DNA of 64,000 nt. Origin: Ligula intestinalis (Eukaryota > Platyhelminthes > Cestoda > Diphyllobothriidea > Diphyllobothriidae). The notes under the pieces are model-generated. The model was not told the DNA's origin. It worked only from the letters and a program-made list of their open reading frames with translations, and made no database searches. Position 1 is the first letter of the stretch; each line of letters starts with the position of its first letter. Made by a program: the position numbers and the translations under genes. Location of the stretch: NCBI GenBank assembly GCA_036362985.1, contig JAYGXS010000007.1:5246698-5310697 (forward strand), read 5' to 3'. Shown here piece by piece: positions 45,330 through 56,025 of the stretch.

Positions 45330-46690
45330 ATTGACCGAGGGAATGACGCACATAAAGGTCCATACTCCGTTGGCCGAGGGATGGCTTGCAGCCGCGACTG
45401 ATTTTGCACACCCATGCGGGTGCGTGGGGAACTGGGGACTGTTGTAACGGCCGAGGTGTCACCGCCTAATTAGGCCTCGTGTGAGTCCCCCGAGGAAGAA
45501 CACGACATGAAGAGTGCAACAGCAGATATCTTTGCGTGCAAAAGGTACAACATATTTCGAGCAACAAACAAATGTCAAACAATGTCCATCGGGCCAACCA
45601 GCTTTTGGCCTGGCGTGGCTAGTGGCACGATTGGCTGGTGACTCACAGATGATTGTAGCTTGAATTTTTAATCATTTATTAATTGCCTGCAAGTAAAGGT
45701 TCGCTTGCGTTTAGGCCGATCGATAGCCTGCCGTGAGTGCGGCTGCTTGCTGCATGCTATCTTCCTGCTAGTTGGGCCTTAACAGAGTCAAGGTCCCTCA
45801 GGTCAGCGAGTCGAAAACAGTTGCCTGTGCGAAGTCGCCTGACGTTGAGGCAGGGAACGCTGAACGAGGGAGGGAAGGACGGAGCAGCCCTGTCGAATAT
45901 TCGCCACAAAGTCAGTCACGAGTCTTCACCCCCAGCTATCGGGGTACGCTAAAGTCCGTGGCTTGGAGAGTTGCCAACTGACGAAATATCTCGGACACCG
46001 CATTCAGTCTACTGTGTGTGTACCTTGTTGTGTGGAGTGGCTGACTGGCAGACCTAAAGTCAGGCTGCACTCGCTCTGTCTTAATGTGGCCTTTGTGGCG
46101 CTCCCGCACACGTGGGATTGTACCCAGCAAGGTACGCTGTTGGTTCGCATATTGGAGGATGAGCCGCGCCAGCCACCTGCGCCCTCCCCCATATTCGGTT
46201 TTCTCGTCCTTTTTCTTGACATCGGAACTAAGTGTGGGGGTGGTGAGAGAGTGACAAATATCCTGCAGGTCTACTCTCACTATAAGTAAGCTGTAGCCAC
46301 CGCCTCTGCTTCCAGCTTGCTGAATCTTGTGGGGGACATCGTCGATAGCGACGATCGAACTGTCGTGTGTTTGGGGGACTGTGGCAGCTATTTTTACCTG
46401 ATTATAACGCACGTACAAGTTGTGTGCGATCGGTAGGGTGAATTGCCCGAGGGGGTATCGCGTATAGAGACCCATGCTGCGTGAACCAAGGGGTGGTGTG
46501 TTCAAGTGGCCCTTCAGCAGCCGCGACTGGGTCGGACGCGCATATGTGTATATGTGGGGGGGGGGAAGAAATGGGTCAAGGGTTTTCGGGTCAACGAGTC
46601 AGAAACAGCCACCTGCGAAGACACGTGATATTGAGGCCGGACAGCATTGTTGGCTTTCCGCCACAGGACTGCAATACAAAATGAAAAATA
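45330..46690 (+). repeat. Dispersed repeat family C, copy 2, with internal duplication
   Basis: 46005-46290 matches 2820-2570 (reverse). Two further blocks occur twice in direct order: 45340-45420 with 46440-46560 (CCGAGGG...CAGCCGCGACTG), and 45775-45850 with 46570-46645 (GGTCAGCGAGTCGAAAACAG / GGTCAACGAGTCAGAAACAG). This suggests two partial units in tandem. No recognised protein; frames 45936-46505 (-) and others look incidental. Confidence 0.45.
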
Positions 46691-46889
46691 CCTTGCCCAA
46701 CAAGCCATACAAAATTCATCGGATCCTGGGATGATGCTTTTCGTGTCCGATCAAGTCAGTATTTTCAAGGAGTAAACTACTTACTCCAAACTAGTAAAGC
46801 TTTTTGTAGAAGTGTTCGAGATTTCATTGATGGCATGTTAGCCGCTATCAACGTCAACGGGTCAGAAGAAACGTTGTTGGTCTGGTGAT

Positions 46890-47043
46890 TGCTCATTAAT
46901 TGCAACAGCGTTCTTGTCCGCGTCGGATGCAGGTTAGATAATGGCTCGACAATTAGGCCCGCTGTCGTCAGAGTTGCGCCCAGTCCTTCCCACGTGACTG
47001 ATTTTCTTGCTCAGGAAATTTCTCAGTACACCGTATGGGAACG
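46890..47043 (-). mobile_element. PLE endonuclease tail (left arm of inverted pair)
   Basis: The minus strand reads AFPYGVLRNFLSKKISHVGR, then NSDDSGPNCRAII and a stop. It is the mirror image of the plus-strand copy starting at 47044 (ALRHCLRKRISHV, NSGNSEYNCRAIT in one frame). Confidence 0.55.
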
Positions 47044-47345
47044 CCAAATCGTTGCGCGTGAGCCGCGAGCTGCTCGAGTCATGGTTCTCAGGTCTCCAGT
47101 CCATCAACAAGCGCAACAAGTTGGCGTTACCCTACTGCGCACTGAGACATTGCCTGAGAAAGAGGATCAGTCACGTGTGAAGGGCCGGTCCCAGCATCAA
47201 CTCTGGCAACAGCGAGTATAATTGTCGAGCAATTACCAAGCTCGTTTCCGACATGGACAAAGAAACCGTGAAGTGTCAAGCCGTCAGCGCACCAACGAAG
47301 ACCCCAAGCGGTGGCTACAGGAAACGGACAGATAATTATAGTACG
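47044..47345 (+). mobile_element. PLE endonuclease tail (right arm of inverted pair)
   Basis: The plus-strand frame gives RVSRELLESWFSGLQSINKR (GIY-YIG endonuclease end; the RELLESW and SINKR blocks are intact), then ALRHCLRKRISHV and a Cys/Arg tail. The region 47140-47285 is the reverse complement of 47040-46893. Extends 90 bp further 5' than the left arm. Confidence 0.6.
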
Positions 47346-47434
47346 CATGCGAATGGCCGCTATGAACTGTAAATACCATTTTATTTGTGCATGTTTCACC
47401 CCTATCTGCGCCTGGCTCAGACTGTCCTACCATT

Positions 47435-47600
47435 ACCTATAATTAAGGATTCTCGGCAGAATCCGAAACGTCAGAAAAATAAAACTTTTGTTTCAACTGA
47501 AGGACATTACCAGCAAAGACATGGGACACTAGGAAGGCCTTTTTGCTTTATTAGGCGTCATCGTCTAGTGATACTCAACTCTTGTTTCGGTAATCGCAGC
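47435..47600 (+). repeat. PLE-like terminal block and end fragment
   Basis: AAGGATTCTCGGCAGAATCCGAAACGTCAG has a TTCT/AGAA hairpin directly before CGAAACGTCAG, as in other terminal blocks, and is followed by ATAAAACTTTTGTTTC. A nearby ATACTCAACTCTTGTTTCGG at 47571 repeats the end motif. Confidence 0.35.
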
Positions 47601-47942
47601 TTCTTCTAAAATTTTTCCTGGAAATTGCATCTCCATTCCTATTGGCAATCAAAGTTTTGCAATTTATATTTCAAACATTTTTCTCATTATGAAGTCTTGT
47701 TACAATTTGCCAGTTGTGTAATCAAAGACATATGTACGTGTGGGTTTTTCCATGTGGTGACTTCTATATGTAGTTAGTAGACGACCAAGCGGCGCCTAAA
47801 TGTTGTTTGAATGTACTATCTGCAGGTATAAGGTGACTTTTCTATGTAGTGTTAAGTTTTTGTTCCAATGCTTGTGCATACCAACGAATTGACCAGAAGG
47901 TACTGTCTCTAAGTACATGTTGCTAAGTTTTCTGATATACTT

Positions 47943-48224
47943 TCACGCATATCTATAGTCTGGATCAGTGTGGTCAGGCTTGGGGTCGAGACGAGTCTGA
48001 CTCCCCGCCAGCCGCACTCGTAAGGTCTGATACGCCACCGGGGGAGTCATGCAACGCCTGATGGAATTTGATGCGGATTGGCAGGCTTCGAAGCACGTGG
48101 GACAACAAACGCGGTCAGTGCAGACGAGATCTTTGACTGTTGCCGTCCCGACACCGCGTTCCCCCCCCCGTCCTCCGACGAAGTGAGGGAGAAGAACGCT
48201 GATTAACAGGACGGCTACTAACAC
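47943..48224 (-). other. GC-rich open segment, unassigned
   Basis: The 93-codon minus-strand frame contains VKDLVCTDRVCCPTCFEACQ and MTPPVAYQTLRVRLAGSQ, Cys-rich with CC-x-x-C-x-x-x-C spacing. No domain recognised. It might be part of a retroelement ORF; it is not linked to the nearby PLE termini by any visible frame. Confidence 0.25.
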
Positions 48225-48414
48225 CCCCTCTCATCCTACAGTACGAATAGATATAGAGGCGGCAGAACAACAGCGTTTTAGATACCCATAAATACTGTGA
48301 GGTGCCGTACGGAAGCCCCCTCTGGTGATAGATGGCTGTCTGCTTTTGAGGCGCCAGGATAGAAAACCTCTATCTTACTTATACCATCACCATCTGAGTA
48401 CTACTTTTACAGCT

Positions 48415-48545
48415 ATCTGACTATGTCTCTGATGACGAATCCGCTGTGGATCTTGAACCTTCAGGCGAATAAAACTATTGTCCCAGCGATCAAGTCATCT
48501 TCTTCTCAGGAAACTCTTGTTCCCGTGATCGCTTGTTCTTCTCAT
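48415..48545 (+). repeat. PLE terminal block, partly duplicated
   Basis: CTGATGACGAATCC...CTTGAACCTTCAGG (about 48430-48465) is followed by CCAGCGATCAAGTCATCTTC, then a second copy of the end motif (CTTGTTCCCGTGATCGCTTG) about 45 bp later. No coding part is attached. Confidence 0.45.
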
Positions 48546-49109
48546 TCATCAACTTAACACAAGTGTTTGATCGTCGCTGATCAGGACGTACACCACTGCC
48601 ATAGGAACTGGATCTGCCGGCGATAATGGGACAATTTGCTTTCAGTGCAGAAAACTTACTTTGGATCTACTTCAATCTCTCTTCCCATACGTACCGTAAT
48701 CCGATGGCCATTTACAATCAGGATGGTCGGCGGTGAACCTGGACGCAGTGACTGGCAAACCTAAACAGCCTGCTTCCATATCTAATCTCTAATCTGGTCT
48801 CTTACTTCAACTGCACTAGGTTTAATTTAATTCTATGGTCTTGGAATTATTGTATGTGCGAGAAACAAAAGGGCTCTGTCGGAATAGAACGGTTACATTG
48901 TCATAATCAAGAGCCGATTATTCCGTTAGTTGGTAAATATGGAAGCCTTGAATTATACAGGGCATGCCAGATTTAAAAGAGCGTGCGATTGTTTATAGTG
49001 ATTAATTAAGTATTTTGCAGGGAGTTGCCTTAAGGTAAGGTTCATGGGTAAAAGACTTGCCACTGCGATATTCAGCCTCGGTTACTTGTGGGAAGGCGAA
49101 GAATTGGGA

Positions 49110-49400
49110 AGCCAAAGTTGGCGGAATATTTTTTTCTGTAGGGAACAAGTAAAGATTATTTTGGAGAAAGTTGACTCTCAGACGAGTGTGTTCTACTCCC
49201 TAGCATGGTTGCATCCGTGGTGTAAGAGCGTGGAGTTGTCACAAGCGCCTGCAAAGCGGATTTTGTGTGCATCAACCTCAGGGAGGTGATTGGTCAGACC
49301 GGACCGGGGTCGGTCCCCGTGTGCGCCCAATCGCGAGAGAACACAGGATGCAGTTTGCGGCACTCTTGATTGGCCATCCCAGAGGCGAGGCGAGACTTGC
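49110..49400 (+). repeat. Dispersed repeat family A, copy 2
   Basis: GAGAAAGTTGACTCTCAGACG, CACAAGCGCCTGCAAAGCGG, GGAGGTGATTGGTCAGACCG, ATGCAGTTTGCGGCACTC. This copy shows the uninterrupted order used to recognise the PLE insertion in copy 3. Confidence 0.5.
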
Positions 49401-49489
49401 GATGAGGTAACTCATGCCTGGCACTGCAGGTTCTGCAAATACAAGCGAACATACGAGTCCCAGAAAGTAATTGAGAAGAAGACAACTCG

Positions 49490-50038
49490 ATCGCTGGGGC
49501 AATACTTTTCACCTGATGTTTCGGCGTCCATCACGGATTCATCATCAAAGATATTAGCAGAAAACAGTAGCAGAAACGGGTAGTGCATGCACGGGAGTTT
49601 GCAGTATTTATAGGATACAGTCATTGCTGCAAACATACAGTGACAATTAACGTTAATTGCCTTCTTGTGCGTGGATAATTTGCTGGACGGCATGCGGGTT
49701 CTGACCTGTTGAACTTTCATCACGCGCAGCGGACGCGGGCATGATGATTGCTCGGCCACCTGGCCCTCCGGTGTTGGCGTAGGCTGACACCGTGGCCTGT
49801 CCGTTCCCCAAGTGGGGACTTGCTTTGGCCAAATTGGATCTCAGAATTGAATATGGATTGGGCAGATCGTTGCACTTGTTTATGCATTGGGGGCCCGTGA
49901 ACCATGACTCAAGTAGTTCTCGGCTCACCCGATTGTCACCTCTTGCGAGAATTTCGGCCTCATCAAATTTGAACGTTTGGCCGGGTCTCGTCGAATAAGC
50001 CGCAACTTGAGAATTAGCATCATTTCGCCGCACTGCTG
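49490..50038 (-). mobile_element. PLE type-I 3' end with endonuclease (left arm of inverted pair)
   Basis: An uninterrupted minus-strand frame (50033-49653) encodes RRNDANSQVAAYSTRPGQTF, KFDEAEILARGDNRVSRELL and ESWFTGPQCINK, then the C-terminal extension (NTGGPGGRAIIMPASAARDE). This is the best preserved endonuclease C-terminal half in the window. It lacks GIY-YIG and GETGR because the copy is truncated at 50038. Downstream come AACGTTAATTG, the TATA-like CCTATAAATACTGC (about 49611-49598) and the terminal CTGATGA-like block (here TTGATGA) near 49545-49510. Confidence 0.7.
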
Positions 50039-50370
50039 CCGCGTGGCAGACTTCTCAGGACGCGAATTGCCGAACACGTGTCAACAGTGCGGCGAAATAA
50101 TGTCAATTCTCAAGTTGCGGCTCATTCGACGAGACCCGGCCACACATTCGATTTATCCACGCGCAAGTAGGCAATTAAAGTTAATTGTCGCTCTATGTTT
50201 GCAGTAATGACTGTGTTCTATAACTAATGCAAGGACCTGTGCATGTATTACCCGTTTCTGCTACTGTTTTCTGTTAATGTCTCTGATGATGAATCCGCGA
50301 CGGATGTCGAAACGTCAGGCGAATGAAAGTACTGTTCCAGCGATCGAGTTGTCTTCTTGTCAACTACAGG
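50039..50370 (+). mobile_element. PLE type-I 3' end (right arm of inverted pair), internally deleted
   Basis: The plus strand reads GRLLRTRIAEHVSTVRRNNV and NSQVAAHSTRPGHTF (to about 50145) and then jumps directly to the 3' region, so the endonuclease end and C-terminal extension are deleted. The 3' region has AGTTAATTGTCG, TTCTATAACTAATGC (TATA-like) and the terminal block CTGATGA (50283-50289)...GAAA (50309-50312). Its 5' end abuts the minus-strand partner at about 50038. Confidence 0.65.
50283..50312 (+). other. Hammerhead-like core in a PLE terminus
   Basis: CTGATGA at 50283-50289, one extra T, hairpin GAATCC / GGAT-G-TC (50291-50296 with 50302-50308, one bulged G), then GAAA at 50309-50312. 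A hammerhead needs CUGANGA, stem II and GAA(A) in this order; here one nucleotide separates CUGANGA from the stem. Stems I and III were not demonstrated. Confidence 0.3.
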
Positions 50371-51854
50371 TACTATATGAATATAGATCGACATCGCACC
50401 TTTGTCCACCCCATAACCCACCTATCCTTACCAAGCCACTTGGGTATGACAGGAGGTGAAACCGCCACTGATTTATCCCGAGCCCGGATTCATCTTCAGT
50501 AGCTGCTTCCGTCTGCCTCCCCCTCTCTCAAACACCAGATAACTGTTCCAGCTTGTCAGGCAACTGGATAGAAGACACTGGGCTGAGGGCACGTCTTTTT
50601 TGGCATCTGCCTCTGCTTACCACGTGCCCTGCGCGAACACTGTGGGTAAATATGGCAGTTCGCAGCTAATTAGCGGGCCATAGGCTAATATGTATGTGGT
50701 TATGGTGATGCGTGAGGGGTGAATGACCCTAATGGGTGCGCAAACCGTGGCTGGAAAAGGTGTGAACTTGCACGATGCGTGGCATGTTCATGATTATTTT
50801 TCACGCTTGTTCACACATATAAATGAATAGGTCTATTCAGCGTAAGAAATAGAGACATGGGTTGCAGGTGGAGATCCGGAAGGACAAGGTTTTCACTCGT
50901 GCTATGATCGTCGTGCAGCTGACGAACCGGGCTGTTGCGTGATTGAACTGTGCAGTTGCACTTTGAAGGCAACAGTTTCTTCACTGTTTTCCCGAAAGAA
51001 ATTTAAACAAGGTGAATATCATGAGGTGAGCAGAATTTATCGACATCATAAAATTTCGTGACGTCTAATTCATCTGCAAACAGTCATTGCCTGATAATGA
51101 AGTAAATTAACTGTCCAATTAGAAGGGTGAAGCTTAATAGGTAAATAGGATGGGAAATCTGAGTCAAAATGTGGGTGCATAGTGAGGGGCAGATAATTAT
51201 CACAGCAAAGCAATTCAGGTTACAGTGAAAGCCCGTGAAGTGTAATGAAAGGGGGGAGAGGAGGCAAAGCACAGGGCAGCAGTCGGTTATAACAGGGGGA
51301 GGGAGAAGGCGTGAGAGGGACTGAGGCGATCGATTTTTTTCCACGATAAGGCGAGGTTGATCACATAATCCATCTGCTTACAGAGTTCTGGTTTTCCTCT
51401 GCGTATTGCAGCGGTCTCGGCAAATCGTAGGAGACTTCAAGTCGCCGCCCGAAGTACGACCTTAAACGCGGTCTTTTGGTCTACTGCATGGGCAGTATCC
51501 ACTAAGTGCTTTGTAAACGAACTCTAAGGTATTTTATTTTCCGCCCTGGCCGTTCGTAGACGTATTAGAGGTCACGAAATTTTATGACGTCAATAAATTC
51601 TGCTCAAATCGTGATCTTCGCTTTGTTTACGTTTCTTCATTGCTAGTTGTGGTTATTGGGTGTTTCGTATGATTGCTGCATCCCTGTTGCGTTGAATATG
51701 AACATGTTCAAGCTGAGCAACCCCAAAATTAGAACCTGTCATGGCGAGAAAAGCTTCAAGAAGTGTTCTCAATGGGTCTGGAGTTCGCAGAGTTATTGCA
51801 GGAGATTATAATAATTAGGTAGAACACTTGCCAGTGCAAACTTCCGGTCCGGTT
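50371..51854. other. Intronic, no gene seen
   Basis: Mixed composition with short frames. 51084-51344 (-) is Leu/Ile/Pro-rich without a motif. Confidence 0.35.
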
Positions 51855-51920
51855 AAAGAAGAGAAGAAGAAGAAGAAGAAAAAGAAGAAGAAGAAGAAGA
51901 GGAAGAAGAAGAAGGAAAAC
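51855..51920 (+). repeat. GAA microsatellite
   Basis: About 65 bases of (GAA)n with a few A, G and GGAA interruptions. The Phe-rich minus-strand frame across it is not a gene. Confidence 0.85.
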
Positions 51921-52082
51921 ACCAAGGGAATGGAACAGTTTATTCTGTACAGAAGGAAGTGGAGATTAGGTTGGAGGAAATGAACACTTAGACAGGCGTG
52001 TATCTGGTCGCGGGGGCCGGCATTCGAGGTGTGAGAGCGTGAAGTGGTCACAAGCGCCTACTAAGTGGCCCTTTCTGTGCGC

Positions 52083-52821
52083 AACTATTCGGGGTCCAGA
52101 TATAATATCGTGCTCATCATCCCCGGAAGAGGACGAAGAAGAGTGGCAAGTGCCGCGACCAAATTGTATTCTTGCTGACGTTTCGAAAAGATGCTCGTTC
52201 TCATCGTCAGAGCGTGGCGCCTACTCCTCCGCCGGCCTTGAATTAATGCGCCCCGCAGCGAACCGGTTGTTGTACCCATGTGCGATGCCCGTGCACTCGT
52301 CCACCCGTTGACTGTTGATTGGCGCCATCCTCTCCACTGTTATCGGCGCTGCGTCGGCCTGTTCCTCTGACTCCCCCGCGTTCGCGTCATCGCCTGCGCC
52401 TTCGTCGGCCTCCCCCTCGTTCGCGGTCTTACGGTTGCCCTCATGAGAACCCATGCCAAGCCGGTCATGTGACTCGCGCCGGTTGTCAACTCCACTCACT
52501 GTGGCGGACTGTCGGTTTTCCGTGTCGCCACTCTCCCGCCTGAGCGCCCCGCTCTGTGCGGGCGTGAGCCTTGCGCGGATGGCTTGATAGGCGGGATTCA
52601 ACTCAATGGCTCTGTTGAGTGTGTCGGTCGAGGACCAGCTTTGGAGCACTAGTCTAGCCATTTTGTCACTGGCCCTGCCGATCACCCTTGCCTTCTCAAA
52701 GGCGAAACGTGTTTCCGCTGCTGCATGTGGCCGTAAACCACGATGAGAACGAGCATGTTTTCGAAACGTCAGCAAGAATACAATTTGGTTCCAGCACTTG
52801 CCCCCTATTCTTCTTCCTCTT
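52083..52821 (-). mobile_element. Complete short PLE insertion with inverted terminal arms and target duplication
   Basis: The insertion is bounded by similar ~18-bp flanks (AAGTGGCCCTTTCTGTGCG before; AAGTGGCCTTTGTATGCG after) and splits a dispersed repeat that reads continuously across it. The minus strand encodes AAETRFAFEKARVIGRASDK, QSWSSTDTLNRAIEL and NPAYQAIRARL (about 52721-52566), the end of a GIY-YIG endonuclease. A long Glu/Ala/Asp/Arg-rich C-terminal tail runs to 52221. The ends are inverted: 52085-52225 and the reverse of 52735-52821 share the terminal block (CTGACGA...CGAAACGTCAGC and AATACAATTTGG). Confidence 0.6.
52181..52210 (-). other. Hammerhead-like core in the 52 kb PLE insertion
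   Basis: On the minus strand CTGACGA (52210-52204), one T, GAGAA pairing with TTTTC (one G-U), then GAAA (52184-52181). Confidence 0.3.
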
Positions 52822-53139
52822 AAGTGGCCTTTGTATGCGTCAGCCTTAAGTAGACAATTGACCTCCGTGTGCGGCCGGTCACAAGAGGACAAGGGGTGCA
52901 AATTGCGGAACCTGTAATCCGCTGTCCCAGAGGTCAGTCGAGAATTGCGATTAAGTGACCTCATGTCCGGTAGGTCGCCAGAGGTGTAGTCACTGCAGAG
53001 ATGTTTCTGAGACATTCTAGTCTTGCATATCTGGCAGTTCACTTTAGTTGACGACTTTTTTCTACGCCTGGTGCAAGAAAGTGGTCAACGGCCTCCGAGG
53101 CGTTTTTGACGCATGGGTTCGCTGGCCAAAATTTGGGGT

Positions 53140-53440
53140 TGGTGTGATTTTGTTGCCGAGCAATCTTCACGCTCATTTCCGTCATGGGCGATGCAAGTTC
53201 AACAGTTCATTACCCGCATGTCGGTAATCAAGCCAGTAATGCTTAAGAGGGCAATTATCGTTAAATTTCGTTGTCATGAGTGCGTAGTAACGACTGTATC
53301 CTCTAGATAATGCAAATTCCTATGCATGTATTGCTCACTTATGCTGGTGTCCCTCATGAAGAATCCGCGATGAATGTCGAAACGTCAGACGGATAAATGT
53401 CATGTCCCGGCAATCGAGTCGTCCTCTTCTTATGCAAACG
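53140..53440 (+). mobile_element. PLE type-I 3' end
   Basis: Contains the C-terminal extension remnant (TTTTGTTGCCGAGCAATC, then GCAAGTTCAACAG), AATTATCGTTAAATT, a degraded TATA-like region (TCCTCTAGATAATGC) and the terminal block TCATGAAGAATCC...GTCGAAACGTCAG (about 53354-53388), followed by TCCCGGCAATCGAGTCGTCC. Same order as the copy at 50160-50370. Confidence 0.5.
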
Positions 53441-54453
53441 ATATAATTGTGTCTACTGCACCCGGTACATTGATTTCATACACAATTAGATAGGTCAAAC
53501 AGGGCGAAAATAAGAGACCAGCTTGGGCAATTTGTGGGGCACAGCCCGTTCCACTTTGTACCTCCTTATAGCCTGCAACAAATGGTCGTTTTGAATATGT
53601 TCTCATTATGATAATTTTCACCTTCAGGGTCAGGGCAACCCTATGAGGTACTGAGACCCGCGTGACCGACCAGGGAATGCCTTACAATCTCTCCAGACTA
53701 CGGAATCTTACGCAGACAAATTTAATTAAGGAAACAAGGTCTATGAATAGTCCCTACCAAAGAGATCCTTCTGTACATACTTGGGCGTTGGGTTGATTGA
53801 TAAGTCTTTACTTATATAAACTCTTTTTCCGTCATTTTTCCGTGTAAGTGATAATGGACTCCACACTTGGGTCAATTCAAATTCAGCAAATATGCCAAAT
53901 CAACTTAATGACGCCATAACAGTTAAAGAGCTTTAAAAATAAACTTATTTTCCGATCTATGACTCATCTGTTATCTTAGGATTCGTTCAATTAACAATAT
54001 TTTTAACTGTGTTACTTTATCATCGAACTGCTTTTGTACGTTTCGGCGAAAATGATTTGTAGGGCCCACCAGATATATATTCTCCCGCCCAACTGCTGAA
54101 TGTATTTCGAGGTTAAACATTTGATTTTTGGCTAGCTAGCAATTTCAGTAAATAATTGTGGCGGAGATGATCGAAGAATAGTAAATTAACTAAGATTATG
54201 CTTGTTTTAATACGCGAAATGGAATTATATTTAATCAACGTTAACCTTTATTACGTAGAATACGAAAGCTAGTCGAGGAAAATTTGACTGTATGAAGGCG
54301 GAATTTAACGAAAATGTAAATTAGTTCTCCTATAAGTGGAATTTAACGAAAAAAATTAAAGTCAGGTTACCGAACATTTGAAAGTAGTTTTTTATTATAA
54401 ATGGACGGGATTTTTTGCATCAATAATCATTCTTGTCGATGTTTCTTCCCCAG
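53441..54453. other. End of intron 2, no other feature seen
   Basis: AT-rich toward the acceptor of exon 3. 53865-53905 (CTCCACACTTGGGTCAATTC) resembles the interior of the tRNA-arm foldback family. Confidence 0.35.
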
Positions 54454-55055
54454 AGTCAAGAACAGGCTACGGCCGCAACCTCAAACAGGGAAAAGACCCA
54501 CGTCAAGGCCCTTAGTGACGCTGAAGGCAGCACTCACGAACGGCACGGCGTCCGAGGGGCACACAACGGACGTGACGGACCCCTGATTTCGGCGCTGAGC
54601 GATGTCGAGGAGGCACGTAGGGACCTCACCCAGTTTTGGTCCAAAATGGAACGACCACGACTACCCCTGGCGGAACTTATTTCCCAGCGGGAATTAACTC
54701 CGGCGCAAAGAGCAACAATCACTTCATCCTATATACTGCAAAAGTCCAGAGATGAGACCCTAACTGGCGAAACACTGGCCACCTTCTTGCAGAAGCAAAC
54801 GACAGAGGAAAAAACCTGTCAAGATGTAGCCACCCCCACCGACAGAAACCCTGGCATCTTTCAAACTCCCTGTCCGACACAGTCCGAGTGTGTGACAGCG
54901 GATGCAGGCCAGAAGACGCCTTGCGGTGGCACCGGAGGACCCACTCGAGCTCGCACAACCCTAAGGAGACGCGGACACCGAGTGCCAGGCCCTACGGGTG
55001 ACGGTCAGGACAAGCGGCTCGCCGTCCTCCTGCATGATGAGGATGTAATCTACAG
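54454..55055 (+). CDS. Exon 3 of the same gene, function unknown
   Basis: The acceptor TGTTTCTTCCCCAG lies immediately upstream and the donor CAG followed by GTAACC downstream. The exon enters in phase 0, as exon 2 requires, and leaves in phase 2. About 200 residues are encoded: a Lys/Ser/Ala stretch (KALSDAEGS), a probable helical segment (ALSDVEEARRDLTQFWSKM), a second helical block (LAELISQRELTPAQRATI), then a Thr/Gly/Pro/Arg-rich tail ending DKRLAVLLHDEDVIYR. There is no recognised domain. High GC, absence of stops over 600 bases, good splice sites and no repeat match make this the best-supported exon in the window. The next exon should start with one base completing an AG codon, and 61894 satisfies this. 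Confidence 0.65.
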
Positions 55056-55154
55056 GTAACCTGATGGTGTCCAGCGTTCCCTTAGCCTGGATTTCGCCAC
55101 ATCTCAGGCATTCTCTTCTAACACTGAAAAGAGATAAGTCATTAGAGAAGAAAA

Positions 55155-55500
55155 AGACGCGATCACTGGGATGGCAATTTTATTATTCTGAGCTTTCGGC
55201 TTCACTCAAGAGATAAAAGAGCAAGCGGTGGCATGTTTTTGTAGTCGACCTGCGAGTCAATGGGGGAGGGAGAGGTTGGCATTCGTGATTGGTGCATGCT
55301 CAAACCGTCTCTTCGTCTCGTCTCTGTGCGCGTCCTTGGTACCGCGTCTTGAGTCCTTGGCGTGACACCGTGCGTGTCTGGACACGACCTGCGCCGTGCT
55401 TCTTGACTGCGCGCATGGAGGGCAAAATAAGTAGGCGATATATCCACGCGCCTGTTAATGGAGTTGGAGTCTGACACTCAGGCCTCCAGTAGTTCTCGCC
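55155..55500 (-). mobile_element. PLE type-III endonuclease end and 3' region
   Basis: The minus strand reads VSDSNSINRRVDISPTYFAL (to about 55420), matching VSDTNSINRHIDIP at 57930, then an Arg-rich tail ending near 55202. A C-rich stretch on the sense strand (G-runs at 55260-55275 on plus) and a short terminal block (GAAGCCGAAAGCTCAG, 55211-55187) follow, with the shared end CCAGTGATCGCGTC. Confidence 0.5.
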
Positions 55501-55534
55501 TGGGATATCCTGGGATTCGCATGTTCGCTTGCAT

Positions 55535-55858
55535 TAACAAGACCTTTATTCGTCTGACGTTTCGACGTCCGTTATTGGTCCCTCATCAGCCAAAAATGGG
55601 TAATTCATACACAGGGAGGTTGCAGTATTCACAGGATATATTCGATATGCTATTGCATACTTATGACAATTAACAGCTCTCCTTATCGTAGATGGTTGTC
55701 CACTTGTGCGCTAAGGGCTTAACGATTGGTGTGCAGGCCGTCACCCGTCACACTTTCATAACAAGTGTTAGAATTAGGCGTAATGATTGTTCGGCCATCT
55801 GGTTCCCTAGTGTTGGCGTTAAAAGACGCGTTGGCCCATGCGTTCCCCAAGGGGCAGC
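55535..55858 (-). mobile_element. PLE type-I 3' end (left arm of inverted pair)
   Basis: Minus-strand order: C-terminal extension remnant (AACGCCAACACTAGGGAACC, GATGGCCGAACAATCATTAC), TTAATTGTCATAAGT, TATA-like TGTGAATACTGC, then the terminal block (CTGATGA lost to CTGATGAGGGACC, CGAAACGTCAGACG). Abuts the plus-strand copy at 55859. Confidence 0.5.
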
Positions 55859-56025
55859 AGCATGATGACTGTATTCTATAAATACGGCAAAAGCCTGTGC
55901 GTGGATTACCCGTTTCTGCTACTGTTTATGATAATGTCTCTGATGAAGAATCCGTGATGGCCTGCGAAACTTCAGGCAACTAAAAGCATTGTCCTAGCGA
56001 TCGCATTGTCTTCTTTCTCTCAAAA
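55859..56025 (+). mobile_element. PLE type-I pseudo-LTR fragment (right arm of inverted pair)
   Basis: Begins at GATGACTGTATTCTATAAAT (TATA-like box) and runs through GATTACCCGTTTCTGCTACTG to the terminal block CTGATGAAGAATCC...GCGAAACTTCAGGC (about 55938-55978) and CCTAGCGATCGCATTGTC. Only the promoter and terminal part is present. Confidence 0.5.

Larger units (their letters stand above)
51935..52995 (+). repeat. Dispersed repeat family A, copy 3, split by a PLE
   Basis: The left part (51935-52082: GTTTATTCTGTACAGAAGG, CACAAGCGCCTACTAAGTGG) and right part (52822-52995: GACCTCCGTGTGCGGCCGG, GTGCAAATTGCGGAACC) are collinear with copy 2 once the 52083-52821 insertion is removed. Confidence 0.5.

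Noticed and set aside
45936..46505. 189-codon minus-strand ORF as a gene
   Set aside because: Lies inside the family-C repeat; the homologous copy near 2570-2825 differs by indels that break the frame.
50283..50312. Canonical hammerhead ribozyme
   Set aside because: One nucleotide too many between CUGANGA and stem II, and no stem I/III shown; kept only as a hypothesis.
51815..52051. Phe-rich minus-strand frame
   Set aside because: It is a translation of the GAA microsatellite.
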